From positions 6,855,501-6,919,500 of the forward strand of contig NZ_CP112880.1 of assembly GCF_028747205.1 (NCBI RefSeq): 64,000 nucleotides of DNA, given 5' to 3'. Position numbers and translations under genes: made by a program. The stretch comes from Streptomyces sp. CA-278952 (GTDB taxonomy: Bacteria; Actinomycetota; Actinomycetes; Streptomycetales; Streptomycetaceae). Shown piece by piece: positions 42,011 to 52,857 of the stretch. Every line of letters begins with the position of its first letter. The stretch's first letter is position 1. Below the pieces are notes generated by a model that saw nothing but the letters and a program-made list of their open reading frames with translations, was not told the DNA's origin and ran no database searches.

Positions 42011-43263
42011 TGCACCGGTCGATGGACGAGCCCACGGGGGGAGCGGGACTGCCCGCCGCCCGCTCGCATCCCACCGCCCGCCCCGGGCCCCCGCCCCTCG
42101 CCGGGACCGGTGAGGAACGCCCCGACCCCGCCGTCCTCGGGGCCCTCCTGCGCCGGCACGGCTGGCAGCGGCGCGGGGGAGCACCGGGACGCTACGGCCG
42201 CTGGACCCCACCCGGATCCGCCGCCGGGACGACCAGCCTCCTGGTGCCCGAGAGCGCGGGCTTCCCCGACAGCGGGGAGCTGATCGAGGAGGCCCTGCTC
42301 GCCCTCGGCCGCAGCGCCGCCCCCTCCGCCCGCGACATCCTCCTCTCCCTCACCCTGCCCAGCGACGAGATCCGCTGGTGGCGCGAGGTCCCCGAGACGG
42401 CGGCCGGAGCCGCGGGCGCCTCGGGCTGGACCGAGGCGGAGGAGCTGCGCTCGGCCGCCCGGCAGGTCCTCATGGCCGGAGCCCTCGCGGCCCGCGGCCG
42501 GGCCGGCTACCACGGGGCCCGGCACCGCCGGAAAGCGCGCGCCGCCCTGGACGACGCCCTGATCGGGCCCGGAGCCGACGGCCGGAGCCTCACCGCGTAC
42601 GTCCCCGTCGCCTCCGGCCGCGCCGTCGCGGTGCGGCTCTGCCACGCCCTGCACGCCACCCGCGAGGCGGTGGACTACCAGCGGGCCACCGGCGGCATGG
42701 AGGCCTTCGACAGCGCGGTCGCGGCGGGCGTCGGCCGGGAGCTGACCGAGGCGCTGATCGCCCTGGTGCGCGGCTCCGAGGGGGCCCGGATCGACCTGCG
42801 GTGGGCGCCCGCCGCAGGCACCCCGGACGGCTGCCCGGCCCGCCCCGCGCCCGTCGAGTTCTCCCCGGGCGACCTGCCCGCCCTGCGCGCCGCCGGAGCC
42901 CGCTACCTCCGCGACGAACCCGCCGTGCAGGTGCGGCTGACCGGCGCGGTGGTCCGGCTGCGCCGCTCGGGGCCGCGCGGCGCCGGAATCGTACGGCTGC
43001 GGGTACTGGCCGGGGCCGAGGTCGCGCACGTCCGCGTGGAGCTGGACGAGGAGGCGTACCGCATCGCGGGCCACGCCCACCTGGTCGGACTGCCGCTCCG
43101 GGTGGAAGGGCGGCTGGAGAACCGGGGCGGCTTCCGGCGGCTCACCGGGGCCTGTCAGGTCGCGCCCGTCCAGGTCGACGAGGCCGAACGGGACCGGCTG
43201 ATGAAGGCCCTCCAGGAGAACGTGGACTTCTTCGAGGAGGCGTGCGCGGGGGAGGAGGGGTAG
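42010..43263 (+). CDS. Conserved hypothetical protein coupled to DUF4365 gene
   Basis: 417 aa, ATG overlapping the previous stop. The N-terminal ~40 residues are Pro/Gly/Ala-rich. A folded middle has LLVPESAGFPDSGELIEEALLAL and EIRWWREVP; the C-terminal half has VRLTGAVVRLRRSGPRGAGIVRLRVLAGAEVAHVRVELDEEAY, a beta-rich region. No named domain is recognised. Its strict coupling suggests it works with the DUF4365 protein. Confidence 0.7.
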   Translation: MHRSMDEPTGGAGLPAARSHPTARPGPPPLAGTGEERPDPAVLGALLRRHGWQRRGGAPGRYGRWTPPGSAAGTTSLLVPESAGFPDSGELIEEALLALGRSAAPSARDILLSLTLPSDEIRWWREVPETAAGAAGASGWTEAEELRSAARQVLMAGALAARGRAGYHGARHRRKARAALDDALIGPGADGRSLTAYVPVASGRAVAVRLCHALHATREAVDYQRATGGMEAFDSAVAAGVGRELTEALIALVRGSEGARIDLRWAPAAGTPDGCPARPAPVEFSPGDLPALRAAGARYLRDEPAVQVRLTGAVVRLRRSGPRGAGIVRLRVLAGAEVAHVRVELDEEAYRIAGHAHLVGLPLRVEGRLENRGGFRRLTGACQVAPVQVDEAERDRLMKALQENVDFFEEACAGEEG

Positions 43264-43362
43264 CGCTGCCCGGAAGGCGTTCGCGTCGGGGGCGTACGGC
43301 TCGGTACGATTCGCAGTGCTTGGCCATGTGAAGGCAGGCGCCCCCTCAGTCAGGAGAGACCG

Positions 43363-45339
<1,977 letters not shown>

Positions 45340-45368
45340 TCCGTCACGCAGGAACGGCCCTCGGAGCG

Positions 45369-46046
45369 TCAACCGCGCTCCGGGGGCCGTCTCTCGTCCT
45401 CCCGGGTGAACACCTGGATCAGCCACGACGAGAACGACCCCGTGACCGCACCCAGCAGCGCCAGGCCGCCGGCCATCAGCCCCGCCGCGACCGTCCGGCC
45501 CCAGAACGTGACCGGTGCGGCGTCCCCGTAACCGACGGTCGTGAGCGTCGCGCACGCCCACCACACCGCGTCGCCGAACGTGCGGATCGAGGCGCCGGGA
45601 GCCGTGTGCTCCAGGTGGTAGACCGCGAGCGAGGCGGCGAAGCCGAGCAGGGCGGCGGTCAGGCCCGCGTACGAGATCACTCGCGCGTACAGACCGAGCC
45701 GCGGGCGGTCGCGGCGTTGCTGCACCGCCGTGTACACCTTCACCATGCGCAGCGGGCGCAGCAGGGGCAGCAGCAGGACCAGGGTGTCGAGCCAGTGTGT
45801 GCGCGGGAAGCGCGCGCCCAGTCCGCTGAGCCGCAGCCGCGCCCCGTAGTCCACGAGGAACAGCAGCCAGGTCGACCAGACGAGGGCCAGGGCGAGGTCG
45901 TTCCAGGGCCCGTCGTCGTGCGGGGTCAGCACCCGGACCGCGTATCCGGTCAGGAAGAGCAGTCCCGCGGCGAAGAGCGGAACCTCCATGCGCCGCTCCC
46001 AGCGGGTCAGCCGGGCGGGTGGCTCGGGGGCGGGTCGGTCGCTCAT
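45369..46046 (-). CDS. Potassium channel protein (six-TM-like)
   Basis: 225 aa, ATG at 46046. The K+ selectivity filter TTVGYGD is at about 168-174, after a pore helix (FGDAVWWACATL). There are about five to six TM segments; the S4-like stretch LLRPLRMVKVYTAVQQRRDRPRLGL has several Arg/Lys, so it may be voltage-sensitive. No RCK or cyclic-nucleotide domain. Converges with thrS, 29 bp between stops. Confidence 0.9.
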   Translation of the reverse strand: MSDRPAPEPPARLTRWERRMEVPLFAAGLLFLTGYAVRVLTPHDDGPWNDLALALVWSTWLLFLVDYGARLRLSGLGARFPRTHWLDTLVLLLPLLRPLRMVKVYTAVQQRRDRPRLGLYARVISYAGLTAALLGFAASLAVYHLEHTAPGASIRTFGDAVWWACATLTTVGYGDAAPVTFWGRTVAAGLMAGGLALLGAVTGSFSSWLIQVFTREDERRPPERG

Positions 46047-46124
46047 CGCCTCAGCATCGCGGGCGGCCGGGCGGTGCGGCCCCGGCGACACGCTCCGCCG
46101 TGGTGACGCAATATGCTGATCGGC

Positions 46125-46688
46125 ATGACGAGTGAGCCGGAGCAGCAGATCGGCGTGGGGACGCCCGACGCATTCCAGCGCCTGTGGACTCCCCACCGGA
46201 TGGCGTACATCCAGGGCGAGAACAAGCCGAGCGGCCCGGGCGCCGAGGACGGTTGTCCGTTCTGTTCGATCCCCGCGAAATCCGATGAGGACGGGCTCCT
46301 CGTGGCGCGCGGCGAGCACGTCTACGCGGTGCTGAACCTGTACCCGTACAACGGTGGTCACCTCATGGTCGTCCCCTACCGTCATGTGGCCGACTACACC
46401 GAACTGGACGGCCCGGAGACGGCGGAGCTGGCGGACTTCACCAAGCGGGCGATGGTCGCGCTGCGGGCGGCCTCCGGGGCGCACGGCTTCAACATCGGCA
46501 TGAACCAGGGCTCCGTGGCCGGCGCCGGGATCGCCGCGCATCTGCACCAGCATCTGGTACCGCGCTGGGGTGGGGACGCCAACTTCATGCCCGTCATCGG
46601 CCACACCAGGGTGCTGCCCCAGCTGCTGGGCGACACCCGGGCGATGCTGGCCGACGCCTGGCCGCAGGGCGAGCTGCCTGCCCGCTGA
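46125..46688 (+). CDS. HIT-family nucleotide hydrolase/phosphorylase
   Basis: 187 aa. TATGCT (46112-46117) ends 7 bases before the ATG at 46125, so this is probably a leaderless message; an ATG at 46113 lies inside that -10 box. The histidine triad HLHQHLVPRW is at about 139-148; CPFCSIPAK and NLYPYNGGHLMVVPYRHV are typical of the actinobacterial Ap4A-phosphorylase-like branch. Often found ahead of pgsA; here two minus-strand genes intervene. Confidence 0.92.
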   Translation: MTSEPEQQIGVGTPDAFQRLWTPHRMAYIQGENKPSGPGAEDGCPFCSIPAKSDEDGLLVARGEHVYAVLNLYPYNGGHLMVVPYRHVADYTELDGPETAELADFTKRAMVALRAASGAHGFNIGMNQGSVAGAGIAAHLHQHLVPRWGGDANFMPVIGHTRVLPQLLGDTRAMLADAWPQGELPAR

Positions 46689-46699
46689 GCGCGGTAGGT

Positions 46700-46733
46700 G
46701 AGAGGGGGAGGCCCGGCCGGGCCTCCCCCTCTC
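46700..46733. terminator. Terminator between HIT gene and 556-aa membrane protein gene
   Basis: 17-bp arms GAGAGGGGGAGGCCCGG (46700-46716) and 46717-46733 are complementary with no spacer, giving a ~15-bp stem with a tight loop. It lies between convergent genes. Confidence 0.85.
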
Positions 46734-46744
46734 CCGTTGCGCTG

Positions 46745-48415
46745 CTACGCGTCGTAGACATCGGCCTTGCGCGGGGCCGGGTCCTGGACGAGGCCGCTCA
46801 GTATCATCGAGCGGTTGTCGAAGCGCTCCGTGTCGACGCCGTTCTCCGCGAGGACGCGCATCGCCGCCGTGTGCACGGCCCGCAGCACCGGGGTGGCGGC
46901 GCGCATCGCGTCGTCCGCCATGAAGCGGTGGTTCCACGGCTTGGCCGCCCACGCGTGCCGCAGCCCGAACGGCTCGGGCAGCACTATCTTCCCGCCCAGG
47001 TAGTCCAGCAGCGGCGGATACCAGGTGAGCGGGGCCCGCAGGGCGAGCCGGACGACCTCCTTGGCGTCCACCAGCGCCAGCTGGACGTCCCGGGTCTCCC
47101 AGAAGCGGACGGTCTTGTTGACGGTCTTCGTCTTCGCCGCCGGCTTGGAGAGGAACAGGCCGTGCACCGGCCCCAGCGCATGGCCCGTGACCTCGATGCG
47201 CAGGGTCTCGTGGAGCACGGTGACGGTGATCATCATGGTGATCACCAGCTGGCCGTCCCACAGGGTGAACTGGACGCCCAGGTAGTGCCGGTCACCGCTG
47301 CCGAACTGCTGATGATTGCAGATCCGCTGTATCTCGTGGGGCTTCACCTGGAAGGTGGCGACGTCCTCGCCCGCCGGGCGGGTGACGGAGTCGGCGTTCT
47401 CCCCGATGGGCGAGACGATCCAGTGCTTCACGGACGGTTTCGGGAAGCCGCCGGTGTTCAGCGGTCCGCGCTCCAGCATCTTCAGCTGGTCGTGGATGAT
47501 CCGGATCAGGTCCCAGCTGCGGAACTGGTGGATCTCCCTCGTCGGGTCCTTGGGGAGCAGTTCCTCGGCCAGCTGCCAGCTGCCCCAGCGGGTGCCCATC
47601 CCGAGAACGCCCTTGGGACCGGCGTAGAAGACGGCGTTCGACTGCTGCTCGGCCGACAGCTTCTCCAGGCCCTGGCGGAGGGCCTCGCGGGCGGTCTCGT
47701 TGGGGTTCTTCGGCACCGCCTCGGGGATCTTCGCGATCACCCCGGCGCCGGAGAGCAGGCCTTCCCAGCGGGCCCGCATGTCCTTGGCCGAGGTCTCCGC
47801 GATCCGCTTGGCGATCAGCCAGCCGATCACCGGGGCGATGAGCGCGCCCCGGACGTAGAGCGCGAGCAGCCCGTCCAGGGGGAGCTTGACCATCAGGACC
47901 AGCGCGCCGATCCCGAAGGCGGCCAGGAGGACCGTGCCGACCGCGCGGAACGCCGTGTCCTTGGACTTGTTGAGCGCGTCCCGGACCCGGAAGGCGATTA
48001 CCCAGGCCAGCATGCCGGGCAGGAACAGGACGCCGAACACCACGGTCACCAGGGTGAGCCGGGTGTCACGGGCCTTGCGCAGGTTGTTCGCCGACAGGCA
48101 GTGCTCCACCACGGTCTGCGGGTCCGTGCCGAAGGACTGGATGAGCGCCTTGCGGGCGCCGCCGAGCATCCGCTCCTGGACGGCACGGGCGAACGCCTCG
48201 CCCAGATTCGGCTTGAAGTAGTCGGACTTGAAGAGTTTCGAGGAGCCCGGCTTCACCACCGATTTGTGCCACTCACTGTTGGCGTCGAGGATCGTCTCCA
48301 CCGGACTGTCCCGATACGCCGCCGAGGCCAGGGCGTTGGTCGCCACGGTCTGGCCGCCCGAGCCCTGGATCGGGATCTGGGCCCCGGGTGAGAAGTCGAA
48401 TCCGTCGTTGGCCAC
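46745..48415 (-). CDS. Three-TM protein, function unknown
   Basis: 556 aa from the GTG at 48415 (GGGGG six bases ahead); a TTG at 48460 is a longer alternative. Polar N-terminus (1-118), TM helices near 120-142, 157-176 and 182-203, then ~350 residues that look globular and cytosolic. Notable parts: NAVFYAGPKGVLGMGTRWGSWQLAEELLPKD (about 286-316), SWDLIRIIHDQLKML, and IQRICNHQQFGSGDRHYLGVQFTLWDGQLVITMMI. I do not recognise a family. The neighbour upstream on this strand is the EF-G2-like gene (152 bp apart). Confidence 0.75.
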   Translation of the reverse strand: MANDGFDFSPGAQIPIQGSGGQTVATNALASAAYRDSPVETILDANSEWHKSVVKPGSSKLFKSDYFKPNLGEAFARAVQERMLGGARKALIQSFGTDPQTVVEHCLSANNLRKARDTRLTLVTVVFGVLFLPGMLAWVIAFRVRDALNKSKDTAFRAVGTVLLAAFGIGALVLMVKLPLDGLLALYVRGALIAPVIGWLIAKRIAETSAKDMRARWEGLLSGAGVIAKIPEAVPKNPNETAREALRQGLEKLSAEQQSNAVFYAGPKGVLGMGTRWGSWQLAEELLPKDPTREIHQFRSWDLIRIIHDQLKMLERGPLNTGGFPKPSVKHWIVSPIGENADSVTRPAGEDVATFQVKPHEIQRICNHQQFGSGDRHYLGVQFTLWDGQLVITMMITVTVLHETLRIEVTGHALGPVHGLFLSKPAAKTKTVNKTVRFWETRDVQLALVDAKEVVRLALRAPLTWYPPLLDYLGGKIVLPEPFGLRHAWAAKPWNHRFMADDAMRAATPVLRAVHTAAMRVLAENGVDTERFDNRSMILSGLVQDPAPRKADVYDA

Positions 48416-48567
48416 CTGTCGCCCCCACTCGCCGCACGTCTGCTCCTGCGGTGTGCCCAACTACCGTACGCGGCATACCTTCTGAGCTGCGACCACAGCG
48501 TATCGTCCGGATCACCCCACCACCGGTCACCGGCGCGCACCGGAGGGCGTGTGCGACAGTGCGCCGG

Positions 48568-50793
48568 TCACGCGCCGGGTGGCCCGTCCGCCCGCTCCGC
48601 ACGGACCCGGTCCGCCACCTGCGGCGGCATCGCCTCGTGCCGGGCGTACGCGCGGTCGAAGCGGCCGGTGCCGTGCGACAGGGAGCGCAGGTCCACCGCG
48701 TACCGGCCGACCTCGGTCTCCGGTACCTCGGCCCGTACGACGGTGCGCCCGCCCGGACTCTGCTCGGTGCCCACGACACGGCCCCGCCGCCCCGAGAGGT
48801 CGCTCATCACCGGACCCACGTAGTCGTCGGGGACCAGAACGCTCACCTCGCACACCGGTTCCAGGAGCTGGATGCGGGCGTCGGACGCGGCCTCGCGCAG
48901 CGCGAGCGCCCCGGCGGTCTGGAACGCGGCGTCCGAGGAGTCCACCGAGTGCGCCTTGCCGTCCAGCAGCGTGACGCGCACGTCGACCAGGGGGCGCCCG
49001 GCGGCCAGCCCCCGGGCGGCCTGGGCCCGCACGCCCTTCTCCACCGAGGGAATGAACTGACGCGGCACCGAACCGCCGACGACCTTGTCGACGAACTCGA
49101 TGCCCGAGCCCGGCGGCAGCGGCTCCACCTCGATCTCGCAGATCGCGAACTGGCCGTGCCCGCCCGACTGTTTGACGTGCCGTCCGCGCCCGGCGGCCCG
49201 CCCGGCGAACGTCTCGCGCAGCGGCACCCGGTGCGGTTCCGCGTCGACCTGGACGCCGTAGCGGCTGCGCAGCCGCTCCAGGGCCACCTCCTGGTGGGCC
49301 TCGCCCAGGCACCACAGGACGACCTGACCGGTCTCCGGGTTCTGTTCGAGGCGCAGCGTGGGGTCCTCGGCGACCAGCCGGGCCAGGCCCTGCGACAGCT
49401 TGTCCTCGTCCGCCTTGCCGTGCGCCCGTACGGCCAGCGGGAGCAGCGGGTCGGGCGTCGACCAGGGCTCGATCAGGACGGGGTCGTCGGCCGGGGAGAG
49501 CGTGTCGCCGGTCTCCGCCTCGCCGAGCCGGGCCACGCACGCCAGATCGCCCGCGACGCACCGGTCCAGGGCGTGCTGCCGGCGGCCGAACGGTGAGGTG
49601 AGCGCCCCGACGCGGATCTCCGCCTCGTGACAGGGGCGCGGTGCGCGCCCCGTCGCGTCCAGGCCGTGGCCGCAGAGGTGGACGGAGTCGTCGGGGCGCA
49701 GGGTGCCGGAGAAGACGCGGACCAGCGAGACCCGGCCCACGTACGGGTCGGAGGCCGTCTTGACGACCTCGGCGACCAGCGGGCCCCCGGGATCGCAGAC
49801 CGGGGCGGGCCGCGGCTCGCCCGACGGGGTGGTGACGGCGGGCGGGGTGCGCTCCAGCGGGGTCGGGAAGCCGCGGGTGATCAGGTCCAGCAGTTCCACC
49901 GTGCCGATGCCCTGTCGGGCGCCCTCGGCCGCGGGCGCCGCGGTGAGGACGGGGTGGAAGGATGCCCGGGCGACGGCCTGTTCGAGGTCGGCGATCAGCG
50001 TGGCGACGTCGAGGTCCTCGCCGGCGAGATAGCGGTCCATCAGGTACTCGTCCTCGCTCTCGGCGATGATCCCCTCGATCAGCCGGTCGCGGGCCGCCCG
50101 AAGGGGTTCCTCCTGGTCGGGCGCCGGGGGCCGCTCGGCGCGTTCCCCCGAGGAGTAGTCGAGGATCCGCCGGCTCAGCAGCCCGGTGAGCCCGGTGAGC
50201 GGGGCGTGCCCGTCGGCGCCCTCGGGCCCCAGCACGGGCAGGTACAGCGGCAGTACGGCGTCGGGGTCCCCGCCCCCGAAGGCCTCGGCGCAGATCCGGT
50301 TCATCTCCCGGTAGGAGGTGCGGGCGGTGTCCAGGTGCGTCACGACGATCGCGCGTGGCATGCCGACGAGCGCGCACTCCTCCCAGGCGGCCCGGGTGGT
50401 CGCGGCCACGGACGCCGCGTCCTGAGCGGCGGAGACGACGAAGAGGGCCGCGTCCGCGGCGCGCAGACCGGCCCGCAGCTCCCCGACGAAGTCCGCGTAG
50501 CCGGGGGTGTCCAGCAGATTGATCTTGCAGCCGTCCCAGGCCACCGGGACCAGCGAGAGCTGCACGGAACGCCGTCGGCGCCGCTCGATCTCGTCGTAGT
50601 CGGAGACGGTCGCCCCGTCCTCGACCCGCCCGGCCCGGTTCACGGCTCCCGCAGTGAGGGCCAGGGCCTCGACCAGCGTGGTCTTGCCCGATCCGCTGGG
50701 GCCGACCAGCACCACGTTCCGTACGGCGGAGGGGTGGCCGGCCGTCGGTACTCCTCCGGCGGCCCCGGGGTGTGCGTGTGCCTTGTCGCCCAT
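48568..50793 (-). CDS. Elongation factor G-like GTPase (EF-G2 type)
   Basis: 741 aa, ATG at 50793 with GGGAGG eight bases ahead. P-loop GPSGSGKTT at 31-39 and switch II DTPGYADF near 95-102; domains II to V follow with EF-G-like motifs (HGQFAICEIEVEPL, FVDKVVGGSVPRQFIPSVEKG, RRGRVVGTEQ). The P-loop and switch I (ERRRRRSVQLSL in place of ERGITI) differ from the true EF-G, which marks the EF-G2/FusA2 subgroup. That group binds ribosomes but its task in translation is not settled. It is not the essential fusA. Confidence 0.9.
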   Translation of the reverse strand: MGDKAHAHPGAAGGVPTAGHPSAVRNVVLVGPSGSGKTTLVEALALTAGAVNRAGRVEDGATVSDYDEIERRRRRSVQLSLVPVAWDGCKINLLDTPGYADFVGELRAGLRAADAALFVVSAAQDAASVAATTRAAWEECALVGMPRAIVVTHLDTARTSYREMNRICAEAFGGGDPDAVLPLYLPVLGPEGADGHAPLTGLTGLLSRRILDYSSGERAERPPAPDQEEPLRAARDRLIEGIIAESEDEYLMDRYLAGEDLDVATLIADLEQAVARASFHPVLTAAPAAEGARQGIGTVELLDLITRGFPTPLERTPPAVTTPSGEPRPAPVCDPGGPLVAEVVKTASDPYVGRVSLVRVFSGTLRPDDSVHLCGHGLDATGRAPRPCHEAEIRVGALTSPFGRRQHALDRCVAGDLACVARLGEAETGDTLSPADDPVLIEPWSTPDPLLPLAVRAHGKADEDKLSQGLARLVAEDPTLRLEQNPETGQVVLWCLGEAHQEVALERLRSRYGVQVDAEPHRVPLRETFAGRAAGRGRHVKQSGGHGQFAICEIEVEPLPPGSGIEFVDKVVGGSVPRQFIPSVEKGVRAQAARGLAAGRPLVDVRVTLLDGKAHSVDSSDAAFQTAGALALREAASDARIQLLEPVCEVSVLVPDDYVGPVMSDLSGRRGRVVGTEQSPGGRTVVRAEVPETEVGRYAVDLRSLSHGTGRFDRAYARHEAMPPQVADRVRAERADGPPGA

Positions 50794-51184
50794 GGTGCGT
50801 GCCTCCCGGTCGATGGCGCGGTGCGGGGGAGGGCGACCGCGCGCGGAGCAGCGGTGGTCACGGGCACGGGGAGGCCGCCGCGGCGGCTTCGGCGACGCCC
50901 GCGGTCCTTCGAGCTTGGCACCGCTCCGGGGACCCGTCCATACGTCGCGCACGGCCCCGTCCGTACGTCGCGCACGGCGCAGTTCGTACGGCGCGCACCG
51001 GCGCACGGCCCGGAAGCCGGGCACCGGAACGGGCCACAGCGTCCCGCACGCGCCCGCCCCGTGGCGGGGGCCGGTGTGACACCCGGCGGCGGGTGCCCGT
51101 CCGGTGGAAGGCACCGGCGGTGACTACGATGGGCCAGCCGGTGGCCGAAGGGGCCGCTCGGCGAACCGAACCCTCGGGAAGGCC
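50794..51184. promoter_or_regulatory. Gap between EF-G2-like gene and pgsA
   Basis: 391 bp without a supported gene, holding two divergent promoters and the 23-bp repeats listed separately. TACGAT (51125-51130) is a likely -10 box for pgsA; no good -35 is seen. GGGAAGG (51177-51183) is the pgsA ribosome site. Confidence 0.4.
50937..51005. repeat. Three degenerate 23-bp tandem repeats
   Basis: Units 50937-50959, 50960-50982 and 50983-51005, each with (C/T)CRTACGKCGCGCACSG. The first two differ at only three or so positions. Located in the shared EF-G2/pgsA upstream region. Confidence 0.65.
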
Positions 51185-51940
51185 ATGCTGAACAAGTACG
51201 CGCGTGCATTCTTCACGCGTGTCCTCACACCGTTCGCCGCTCTGCTGCTCCGCCTCGGGGTCAGCCCCGACGCGGTCACTCTCGTCGGCACGGCCGGAGT
51301 GATGGCAGGTGCGCTGGTCTTTTTCCCCATGGGGGAGTTCTTCTGGGGCACGATCGTCATCACGATCTTCGTCTTCTCCGACCTCGTCGACGGCAACATG
51401 GCGCGGCAGGCCGGGATCTCCAGCCGGTGGGGCGCGTTCCTCGACTCGACGCTGGACCGGGTCGCCGACGGAGCGATCTTCGCCGGATTCGCCCTCTGGT
51501 ACGCGGGCAGCGGTGACGACAACATCCTGTGCGCCGTCGCGATCTTCTGCCTGGCCAGCGGCCAGGTGGTCTCGTACACCAAGGCGCGCGGCGAGTCGAT
51601 CGGCCTGCCGGTCGCGGTCAACGGTCTCGTGGAGCGCGCCGAGCGCCTGGTGATCTCGCTGGTCGCCGCGGGCCTCGCCGGACTGCACGCGTTCGGCGTC
51701 CCCGGTATCGACGTCCTGCTGCCGATCGCGCTCTGGATCGTCGCCGCGGGCAGCCTCGTGACGCTGATCCAGCGCGTGGTGACCGTACGCCGCGAATCCG
51801 CCGAGGCGGACGCGGCGGAGGCCGCCGCGGGACCGGCCGTCGTGGACCCGTCCGCCGCCGGTCAGGTCGGTCAGGCCGGTCAGGCCGGTCAGGTCGGTCA
51901 GGCCGGTCAGGTCGGTCAGGGGAGCGAGGGCGACCGGTGA
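51185..51940 (+). CDS. pgsA: Phosphatidylinositol phosphate synthase (CDP-alcohol phosphatidyltransferase)
   Basis: 251 aa. It joins CDP-diacylglycerol with inositol 1-phosphate, the first step to phosphatidylinositol and its mannosides. The CDP-alcohol motif D66-x2-D69-G70-x2-A-R...G83-x3-D87-x3-D91 is complete, with about six TM helices. The ATG follows GGGAAGG. The tail is a GQV/GQA tripeptide repeat from 9-bp DNA repeats, not part of the fold. GTGA overlap with the acyltransferase gene. The position ahead of pimA argues for this enzyme rather than phosphatidylglycerophosphate synthase. Confidence 0.92.
   Translation: MLNKYARAFFTRVLTPFAALLLRLGVSPDAVTLVGTAGVMAGALVFFPMGEFFWGTIVITIFVFSDLVDGNMARQAGISSRWGAFLDSTLDRVADGAIFAGFALWYAGSGDDNILCAVAIFCLASGQVVSYTKARGESIGLPVAVNGLVERAERLVISLVAAGLAGLHAFGVPGIDVLLPIALWIVAAGSLVTLIQRVVTVRRESAEADAAEAAAGPAVVDPSAAGQVGQAGQAGQVGQAGQVGQGSEGDR
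51860..51922 (+). repeat. Seven 9-bp repeats in the pgsA tail
   Basis: GGTCAGGTC/GGTCAGGCC units in register from 51860, coding GQV and GQA; the seventh is changed to GGTCAGGGG. Prone to slippage by multiples of three residues. Confidence 0.8.
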
Positions 51941-52857
51941 GCGCCCGCGCGTCCGACCTGAAGGGGCGGCTCACCGACGGGCTCTACGGACTGGGCTGGG
52001 GCGCCGTCAAGAAGCTGCCCGAGCCCGCCGCCGCCCGGCTCTTCCGCACCATCGCCGACCAGGCGTGGAAGCGGCGCGGCAAGAGCGTGCTGCGCCTGGA
52101 GTCGAACCTGGCCCGGGTCGTCCCCGACGCGGGTCCGGAACGGCTGGCGCAGCTGTCGCGGGCCGGGATGCGTTCCTACATGCGCTACTGGATGGAGTCG
52201 TTCCGGCTGCCGGCCTGGAGCCCGGAGCGCATCAAGGACAGCATCGACATCGCCGACACCCACCACCTGACCGAGGGTCTGGACGCCGGGCGCGGGGTCA
52301 TCGTCGCCCTGCCGCACCTGGCCAACTGGGATCTCGCCGGCGCCTGGGCCACCACCGACCTGAAGATCCCCTTCACCACCGTCGCCGAACGCCTGGAGCC
52401 CGCGACCCTCTACGACCGGTTCGTCGCCTACCGCGAGGGCCTGGGCATGGAGGTCCTCCCGCACAGCGGCGGGTCCGCCTTCGGCACGCTGGCCCGGCGG
52501 CTGCGCGCGGGCGGGCTGATCTGCCTGGTCGCGGACCGGGACCTGTCCGCGTCCGGTGTCGAGGTGTCGTTCTTCGGTGCCACGGCCCGGATGCCCGCGG
52601 GCCCGGCGCTGCTCGCCCAGCAGACGGGAGCGAGGCTGCTGCCGGTGACCCTCTGGTACGACGGCCCGGTGATGCGCGGGCGCATCCATCCGGCGGTCGA
52701 CGTGCCGCGGGAGGGCACCCGCGTCGAGAAGGCCGCCGCCATGACCCAGGCGATGGCCGACGCCTTCGCGGGCGGCATCGCCGAACACCCGGAGGACTGG
52801 CACATGCTCCAGCGGCTCTGGCTGGACGACCTGGACCCCCTGGGGGAACCCACGTGA
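51937..52857 (+). CDS. Phosphatidylinositol mannoside acyltransferase
   Basis: 306 aa, GTG overlapping the pgsA stop. Belongs to the LpxL/HtrB-like acyltransferase group (MSBB-type): HLANWDLAG near 128-136 (His and Asp of the catalytic HX4D) and ADRDLSASGVEVSFFG near 196-211. In mycobacteria the equivalent (PatA) acylates the mannose of PIM. Followed immediately by pimA with another GTGA overlap, so the pathway role is strongly supported. Confidence 0.9.
   Translation: MSARASDLKGRLTDGLYGLGWGAVKKLPEPAAARLFRTIADQAWKRRGKSVLRLESNLARVVPDAGPERLAQLSRAGMRSYMRYWMESFRLPAWSPERIKDSIDIADTHHLTEGLDAGRGVIVALPHLANWDLAGAWATTDLKIPFTTVAERLEPATLYDRFVAYREGLGMEVLPHSGGSAFGTLARRLRAGGLICLVADRDLSASGVEVSFFGATARMPAGPALLAQQTGARLLPVTLWYDGPVMRGRIHPAVDVPREGTRVEKAAAMTQAMADAFAGGIAEHPEDWHMLQRLWLDDLDPLGEPT

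Noticed and set aside
40461..43263. Anti-phage defence island made of exonuclease, DUF4365 and partner
   Set aside because: The genes stand in conserved housekeeping order with normal GC content, no integrase, and no recognised defence partner; kept only as a low-key lead.
43264..43362. T-box leader upstream of thrS
   Set aside because: Only 99 bp are available and no T-box sequence or specifier stem is seen.
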